This document shows, piece by piece, positions 9,801 to 10,923 of a stretch of DNA of 10,923 bases. Within the stretch, counting starts at the first letter, position 1, and each line of letters starts with the position of its first letter. The stretch is from Thermoleophilia bacterium (GTDB taxonomy: Bacteria; Actinomycetota; Thermoleophilia; Gaiellales; SKUG01), in the NCBI GenBank assembly GCA_025964455.1, contig JAOPYU010000360.1, positions 1 to 10,923 of the forward strand, written 5' to 3'. The notes under the pieces were generated by a model. That model made no database searches, was not told the DNA's origin, and saw only the letters and a list, made by a program, of their open reading frames with translations. Both the position numbers and the translations under genes were made by a program.

Positions 9801-10920
9801 GAAGCGGCGTCGCGAGCGTGTCCACGCGCTGGCCGTTGGAGCAGCTCGAGCCGACCGAGCCGTTGCCGACGTTGTCGAACGCGCGCACGCAGACCACGTA
9901 CTGCTCGCCCTCGACCAGTGTCAGTGCGATGTCGCTCGAGGTCGTGGCGGTACCGTTGGTTGCCCAGTTCTTGACGATCGTCCCTGCGCAGTTCGCGCCC
10001 GTCGAGATGCAGTACTCCCAGCGCTGGATGCCGGAGATCGCGTCGGCGCCGCCGGTCCAGTTCGCCTGGAGCGCGCTCAGCGACGGGTTCCAGGTGATGT
10101 CGACGAACGGTCCGTCGTTGACGGTCGTGGGGTTGGTCGGCGCCGAGACGTCCACCGTCTGGCCGTTGGAGCAGAGCGCGGGGCCGAGGTTGCCCGCAGT
10201 GTCCGTCGCGCGCACGCACGAGAAGTAGACCTGGCCGTCCGCGAGGGTGAGGCTGCCGCTCGTCTGCGTGAGGGCAAGGGCGTTGCCCGTCCAGTTCTTG
10301 ATGACCGTGCCGCCACAGGACGTCGCCGTCGACAGGCAGTACTCGTACTGGCCGATGCCGTTGACGTCGGTTGCCGCGCCCCAGTTGCTCGACAGGGTGG
10401 TGGCGCTGCCGGTCCACTGGATGTCGGTCGCCGGGCCGACGCCGTCGCGTGAGGCTGCGGGCGCGCTCGGCGGGATGCCGTCGACCTTCACGCCGTTGGA
10501 GCAGGTGAGCAGGATGCCGCCGTTGCCGGCGATATCATACGTGCGCACGCACACGTAGTAGGTGGAGCCATCGACGAGCGCGAGGCCGGTCCGGCTGAGC
10601 GTGGTACCGGTCAGCGGTGCGCCGTCGACCCACGTCACGAGCGCGCCCGCGCCGCAATTGCCGCCGCCGGCGGTCGTCGTGATGCAGTATTGGTACTTCT
10701 GCAGGCCCGAGGCAATGCCGACGCCCGGGGTCGGATCCGTCACGGCCGACCAGTTGGCGTTGATCGTGGTCGCGTTGTTCTGGAAGCCGATGTCAGCCGC
10801 GGTGCCGTCGTTGACCGTGGCGGGGGAGGGGGTCGCGACGGTGTCGACGCGCTGCCCGTCCGAGCATGCCGAGCCCGCGGACTGGTTGCCGATGTTGTCG
10901 AACGCGCGGACGCAGACGAA
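856..10920 (-). CDS. Giant modular Ig/FN3-like repeat protein, C-terminal 3354 residues (5' end off the window)
   Basis: One frame runs without a stop from 10920 to the TGA at 856-858. The N-terminus is missing: 10920 lies inside a module, and the GTG at 10743 is not a start because module homology continues upstream of it. The visible part holds 28 complete modules and one partial. Zone I (residues 1-831) has four-cysteine modules in A-B-C order. Zone II (832-2222) has D, E and F modules with VTDNVGN-type strands; the F modules (VAITTPAAGS...ITGTATD) resemble bacterial Ig-like Big_9 domains. Zone III (2223-3354) has nine modules ending in motifs such as AHTWSIRAYDAVGN. Linkers read VDxxAPP, typical of bacterial Ig-like arrays. 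Many paired cysteines and few lysines point to an extracytoplasmic protein. No catalytic motif, LPxTG motif or C-terminal membrane helix is visible. A structural, adhesive or ligand-binding surface role is inferred, not shown. The frame is intact over 10 kb, so the gene appears functional unless the TAA at the right edge is real. Confidence 0.9.
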   Translation of the reverse strand, partial: FVCVRAFDNIGNQSAGSACSDGQRVDTVATPSPATVNDGTAADIGFQNNATTINANWSAVTDPTPGVGIASGLQKYQYCITTTAGGGNCGAGALVTWVDGAPLTGTTLSRTGLALVDGSTYYVCVRTYDIAGNGGILLTCSNGVKVDGIPPSAPAASRDGVGPATDIQWTGSATTLSSNWGAATDVNGIGQYEYCLSTATSCGGTVIKNWTGNALALTQTSGSLTLADGQVYFSCVRATDTAGNLGPALCSNGQTVDVSAPTNPTTVNDGPFVDITWNPSLSALQANWTGGADAISGIQRWEYCISTGANCAGTIVKNWATNGTATTSSDIALTLVEGEQYVVCVRAFDNVGNGSVGSSCSNGQRVDTLATPLPGTVDDGPAADVDVQSNLTTINATWPAVTDTAPGIGFASGLQKYQYCISTSSTGATCAGAALVPWTDGAPLTGTALTRSGLTLADGATYFVCIRTQDVAGNMTGGSRCSDGVKVDGVAPTWPGGSASNDGAGPGDVAWTTSLTSLSSNWTAAADGNGIGTYEYCLSTATGCAGTVVQGWTGNGLALTQTSGALALVDGQVYYSCVRATDTAGNVGAPLCSNGQTVDATAPVNPTGVNDGLAADITWVQSLTALSANWTGGGDTGGSGIARWEYCISTGASCGGTIVKNWATNALATTETSSALTLVEGQLYVTCVRAFDIAGNPSVGSTCSNGQRVDTIAPPLSAGVNDGVAADIAFQSSGTTISANWSPVADPAPGVGVASGLQRYQYCVSVSASGATCSSTALVTWTDAAPLTGTSVTRSGLTLANGATYYVCIRSFDVALNTTGTSACSNGNTIDLGPPTASWTNWTENSQYLFSPASTSTLWYNPAAPLEASIVATATVTATDPGAGMNRVDFPSLGAGGAWGPGGSDSSVGPANTWTWGYTFTGGGAIGDPATNNATAYDNGGASTGSPALDFNIQPDSAPPSGGSMPLLSGLQSSTELAQTIPLGTDTDSGVGSYAIDVQYAPLVDGVCQAWDPWVTNSSVGTAVNGTTLTLNHHINEDLPYDHLEDYNDSFCWRDQVRVTDNVGNSYTIAANGLKQFDFSNPDVAITSPAAGSSQGGTFSIGGTTDDVWAGGGVEYANTGSGIDQVTVTYLLPDGPDADALPDASGSACPPVTSFGGPWTALTWTCSWNTSSLPDGTYTLSARARDRSGRLSTIATRNFLIDNAAPVHAWHSFTDNGSPSMHTLGNVAWVNPNAPIGTYQLDARVTAYDLGSGVNRVEFPPLGTGWSPAGTTNGVFTSPLPALNGYTKAYTFTNPASLAAPGVQQARAFDGSGNNSPAPFEIRLDGTAPTGMGASVVNGVQNTPIVTVSLAAGSEGALESGLGSWSLEYDVAPLANDVCGTFTNAWASAASGVGIAPATYSHDVTALGSQCYRYHLLVTDNVGNVNTSTPATARRVDLVKPTVAITTPAAGSIQGSSVAITGTATDAHSGVDHVRLTWTGPSSSSGLICDPATLTGSSPTWGYNCTWATGLLPDGAYTIIATSYDRATNASTTTSVGITLDNFPPFVGFHSFAETTPYTYWAGPIGSNPLLWFNPAAPAGSYSFDVLINANDPSGVSRVEFDGAGTGWTPGAAVGTQTVGVGPATRYAQTYTFNTATPGLVDPPTLTARAFDVANNPGTTTFDIQADSAIPVAGAVTYTNGFVSSTSVTVNLDTGNDGAGSGIASWQLLRSNGTLAGTTCNAWSAYSTVVASGLGTLVGSRPDTVTDPGCFRYRLRVTDNVGNVHDIDGTSELKVDLVPPVGTLAITPATNPTYQHLAAPNQLFVNTSPGHGGTFSVDVSGATAASGILDVNFPLLAAGFTGDGVSPGPGPNISRTYTWTPGATAPAAGKFARVRSNSLGQLDLPFSVIADAAAPVGATATHASGFTTGSTVSVTFTIGNDGSGSGIRDSQLERQTGTLAAGACTWSGSWTPAGALNATGPYADSGLVHATCYRYRVRVTDRVDNVGYSATSTPIMVDQTAPTGASIVLAEGVNPNRQYLANPTTMWVNPTPGGAANFTATVTATDPESGTGAATWPSLGSTFVTTPAGFNATYAWSAGAVAPSAATSVVQVANGAGMTTPVPFTVLVDGTNPTGSTLDQQNGYDTDFSVDLAFTNGGDGAGSGIATWRIERRSATYNLGLDTCTGWGSWGTYPLPTGQPTSPYVDTGVTQPNCYQYRIVEVDNVGNQSAVADGDTAKVINDITPPTAFNLTFPANPALPAITTAAAAPSCSTVPTYSTATPAFTWTASTDGESGLSGYDTYVDGIGTVDGTVLAPATTWTPPALADGAHTLGVRARDNQGNFTNAGPAFPTNVRVDLTAPTATLGAPANAAWTIDTTPTLSWSAADGNCVARVEVYVDDLVTPIAVASGSENSWTPTGALASGMHSWRVEAIDTLGNRTSSTTRTFGTDVTPPTAFAVLTPTAGQTVRGFVNASWTAATDADSGLAAANAYEIWVDGSLKLSVGPGVTSATVPGVTNGIHSLYVRAIDGVGNTMSTMAVSFTGYGAIPAPVLVSPTNNTRTNVVPALDWNWPSDGGPAPTDYDVYLDGVLVGSETHPTSIHTIADPGDGVHTWRIEQHDPYTGTATSGTWSFNLDRTLPVNPGPLTRVATTVTWPAPTDPAAPTASGINYQEFWINDGVNPPTSSLMSAGSTSRNYGTLPDGNYTMWVRAYDRAGNFADTPTLLVVNDSLPPTAFNLNAPAALPALPAITNGGVPPTCESDATFTTATPTLTWQASSDATSGLAGYDVLVDGTLVTSVGPAVTSHTLAAPLSGGLHTWQVVARDNFGLTRASTPAPMSVRVDTASPTMAFGAPVDNGYTSDTTPTLTFSAGDESCAARIEVTVDGTVRAVLTGGATGWTVPTPLSEGAHSWALRAYDSVGNITSAGAPRTLNIDTTGPTAVTAIFPTNAGSAPEQMMTFSWSAGSDAGSGVDHYDLIVDGAPSGTGLTATTRGTFPIYAGAHTWSIRAYDAVGNSTLFSFSFTATPVPDVTAPDPFNLLSPADNAAFVAGNSLTWQPAYDFKGVTQYRVYIDGALSGTTAGNVTSYTPNVGSGSPLCTVDFDPTPDASCVTGLRYSRGSQGTTTTNAATTTPDWNLASYAGWSTGGALGVGDPTATPDYAVGSGYDGDRVWTSAEYDMSVPAGGADVRLEHRYDFSMIGQNAYDGGSIEIKVDTANDGFANDTWAPTCVYGTKGTYGTSIRCTHEIVEANGGFNVVMWGGSATAQPLWHQNAFSGSSGGTVQTKLRMAAFAGKNVKLRFRIGMDGCYAGMPTTRATQCSQQGITNPKTAKWRIDNISLADPALLPGPHTWYVQARDAAGNSRTSNQTWTFNLS
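859..2793 (-). repeat. FN3/Ig-like tetrad G6-G9 (second copy, with insertion in G9)
   Basis: G6 (2452-2793, 114 residues) matches G1 (PTAFNLNAPAALPALPAIT, lone cysteine). G7 (2176-2451, 92 residues) matches G2 (TPTLTFSAGDESC). G8 (1891-2175, 95 residues) matches G3 (SWSAGSDAGSG, LIVDG). G9 (859-1890) matches G4 (QYRVYIDGALSG and a terminal WTFNLS), but its sequence is interrupted by the insert at 961-1707. Lengths agree within three residues for the first three pairs. Confidence 0.75.
961..1707 (-). other. Jelly-roll-like domain inserted in the last Ig module
   Basis: About 249 residues (3072-3320 of the visible protein) separate the TSYTPNV strand of G9 from its LLPGPHTWYVQARDAAGN strand, which are adjacent in the related modules. 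The insert has RLEHRYDFS, a YDGGSIEIKVD strand, GKNVKLRFRIGMD and finally KWRIDNISL. This order matches the pattern 'H-R-Y / YDGG-x-x-E / V-x-L-R-F-x-x-G-x-D / W-x-ID-x-x-x-L' known from C-terminal beta-sandwiches of immune-inhibitor-A-like peptidases, MAM-like and choice-of-anchor-J domains. Six cysteines form three close pairs (11, 13 and 11 residues apart). Ligand binding is a reasonable guess; no catalytic residues are visible. Confidence 0.6.
2794..3072 (-). repeat. Single module G5 between the two tetrads
   Basis: It has 93 residues, with TVTWPAPTDPAAPTASGINY and PDGNYTMWVRAYDRAGNF. It has no cysteine and no clear partner in the other tetrad. It sits as a spacer between the duplicated blocks and ends with the SLPPTAFNL linker that opens the second copy. 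Confidence 0.7.
3073..4254 (-). repeat. FN3/Ig-like tetrad G1-G4 (first copy)
   Basis: G1 (3910-4254, 115 residues) has PTAFNLTFPANPALPAIT and a lone cysteine. G2 (3631-3909, 93 residues) has TPTLSWSAADGNC, also with a lone cysteine. G3 (3340-3630, 97 residues) has SWTAATDADSGL and IWVDG. G4 (3073-3339, 89 residues) has DYDVYLDG and ends WSFNLDR. All share the Y/V-x-V/W-x-DG strand and the GxHxxxVRAxDxxGN strand typical of FN3-like modules on bacterial surface proteins. Confidence 0.75.
4255..4926 (-). repeat. D5-E5 module pair
   Basis: D5 (4594-4926) has TMWVNPTPGG and TDPESGTGAATWPSLG. E5 (4255-4593) has GGDGAGSGIATWRIERRSA, two cysteines and CYQYRIVEVDNVGNQS. D5 and D4 are closer to each other than to D1-D3, as expected if D-E pairs spread by late tandem duplication. 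E5 hands over to zone III through an ITPP linker. Confidence 0.7.
4927..5592 (-). repeat. D4-E4 module pair
   Basis: D4 (5248-5592) is a more diverged D module (NQLFVNTSPG, ASGILDVNFPLLAAGF). E4 (4927-5247) keeps GNDGSGSGIRDSQLERQTG and CYRYRVRVTDRVDNVG. In E4 the usual DNVGN turn has become DRVDNVG, an unusual variation in the repeat. Confidence 0.7.
5593..6297 (-). repeat. D3-E3 module pair
   Basis: D3 (5920-6297) has LWFNPAAPAGSYSFDV and DPSGVSRVEFDGAGTGW. E3 (5593-5919) has GNDGAGSGIASWQLLRSNG, two cysteines and CFRYRLRVTDNVGNV. Unlike the two preceding units it has no F module; the next D module follows the VDLVPP linker directly. Confidence 0.75.
6298..7314 (-). repeat. D2-E2-F2 module triplet
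   Basis: D2 (6946-7314) has GSGVNRVEFPPLGTGWSP. E2 (6610-6945) has ESGLGSWSLEYD, CYRYHLLVTDNVGNV and a closing RRVDL. F2 (6298-6609) has VAITTPAAGSIQGSSVAITG and LPDGAYTIIATSYDRATN. Order and motifs copy the preceding triplet, with lengths of 123, 112 and 104 residues. Confidence 0.75.
7315..8427 (-). repeat. D1-E1-F1 module triplet
   Basis: D1 (8053-8427) has LWYNPAAP and a DPGAGMNRVDFPSLG strand pair. E1 (7678-8052) has DTDSGVGSYAID, a late cysteine and RVTDNVGNSYTI. F1 (7315-7677) opens with VAITSPAAGSSQGGTFSIGG and closes with LPDGTYTLSARARDRSG. F1 has a longer middle, rich in D and P, than F2. All three look like Ig-like beta-sandwich modules of about 121-125 residues. Confidence 0.75.
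8428..8790 (-). repeat. A-type module A3, last of the cysteine-rich array
   Basis: At 121 residues it has the same length as A1 and A2, with GLQRYQYC, YYVCIRSFD and ACSNGNTID. No B or C module follows. The sequence instead passes through a GPP linker into the first D module, so A3 closes the array as an incomplete third unit. Confidence 0.85.
8791..9819 (-). repeat. A-B-C super-repeat unit 2 (1029 bp, 343 residues)
   Basis: It comprises module A2 (9457-9819, 121 residues, GLQKYQYC), B2 (9124-9456, 111 residues, GIGTYEYC) and C2 (8791-9123, 111 residues, ARWEYCISTG). Order and lengths match unit 1 almost exactly. At the DNA level the core of C2 (8966-8995) is identical over 30 bases to C1 (9995-10024). 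Equivalent tyrosine-cysteine sites are 1023, 1026 and 1029 bp apart for A, B and C. Confidence 0.85.
9820..10842 (-). repeat. A-B-C super-repeat unit 1 (1023 bp, 341 residues)
   Basis: It comprises module A1 (10480-10842, 121 residues, GLQKYQYC signature), B1 (10150-10479, 110 residues, GIGQYEYC and CVRATDTAGN) and C1 (9820-10149, 110 residues, RWEYCISTG and CVRAFDNVGN). Each module has four cysteines at fixed places: after the (Q/E)Y motif, about 9-12 residues later, in the CVR strand and in the closing C-S-(N/D)-G turn. This suggests two disulfides per module. Boundaries are placed after the VD that follows each C-S-(N/D)-G turn. Confidence 0.85.
10843..10920 (-). repeat. Partial C-type module (C0) at the right edge
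   Basis: The frame reads FVCVRAFDNIGN, then SACSDGQRVD. This matches the last third of the C modules further along (YVVCVRAFDNVGN...SCSNGQRVD). It shows that at least one earlier A-B-C unit lies upstream, outside the window, and that the true start of the gene is elsewhere. Confidence 0.85.
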
Positions 10921-10923
10921 TTA

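Noticed and set aside
10741..10743. GTG as the start of the giant gene
   Set aside because: It falls in the middle of module A1 (the valine of NWSAVTDPTPG). The frame continues upstream with homologous module sequence, so it is an internal valine.
8428..10842. CRISPR-like periodic repeats
   Set aside because: The period is about 330-360 bp per module and 1 kb per super-unit, the copies are diverged, and all of it is coding. No short direct repeats with unique spacers are seen.
1..10923. Transposons, tRNA or rRNA genes, riboswitches, phage genes
   Set aside because: I saw no transposase, integrase, terminal inverted repeats, tRNA cloverleaf or rRNA sequence. The only noncoding stretch is the 154-bp gap, which is too short and featureless for a riboswitch call.

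Overview
The window is a GC-rich (clearly above 60%) bacterial fragment carrying two genes, both on the minus strand and both cut by a window edge. GC-rich codon use, an enormous low-lysine secreted-type protein made of tandem Ig/FN3-like modules, and a RimK-like ATP-grasp gene beside it would fit a high-GC environmental actinobacterium; Thermoleophilia-type soil lineages are my best guess, but nothing here proves the phylum. The odd window length and the break inside a repeat suggest this may be a whole metagenomic contig that stopped where the assembly graph became repetitive. LAYOUT (in the direction of transcription, right to left): positions 10920 to 856 hold one uninterrupted reading frame of 3354 visible residues, the C-terminal part of a giant modular surface or secreted protein. 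Its N-terminus, and any signal peptide, lie beyond the right edge. It has three architectural zones. Zone I (about 8428-10920) is a cysteine-rich array in which three module types repeat in strict order A-B-C with a super-period of 341-343 residues. Zone II (about 4255-8427) has modules D, E and F in the order DEF-DEF-DE-DE-DE. Zone III (859-4254) has nine FN3/Ig-like modules, in which a four-module block (G1-G4) is duplicated as G6-G9 around G5. The last module, G9, is split by an inserted domain of about 249 residues that resembles the jelly-roll domains of immune-inhibitor-A/MAM/choice-of-anchor-J type. The protein ends directly after the last Ig strand, with no visible sortase motif or membrane anchor. 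A 154-bp intergenic gap (702-855) follows, with two GC-rich inverted repeats and a good Shine-Dalgarno sequence. Positions 701 to 1 encode the first 233 residues of a RimK-like ATP-grasp ligase, whose catalytic second half lies beyond the left edge. This gene has no stop inside the window and is easily missed. RELATION BETWEEN THE GENES: they run in the same direction, but the gap and hairpins allow separate transcription. There is no direct evidence that they work together. The main points of interest are the three different higher-order repeat schemes in one protein, the nested C-terminal domain, and an in-frame TAA at the very last three bases that replaces a conserved tyrosine codon.
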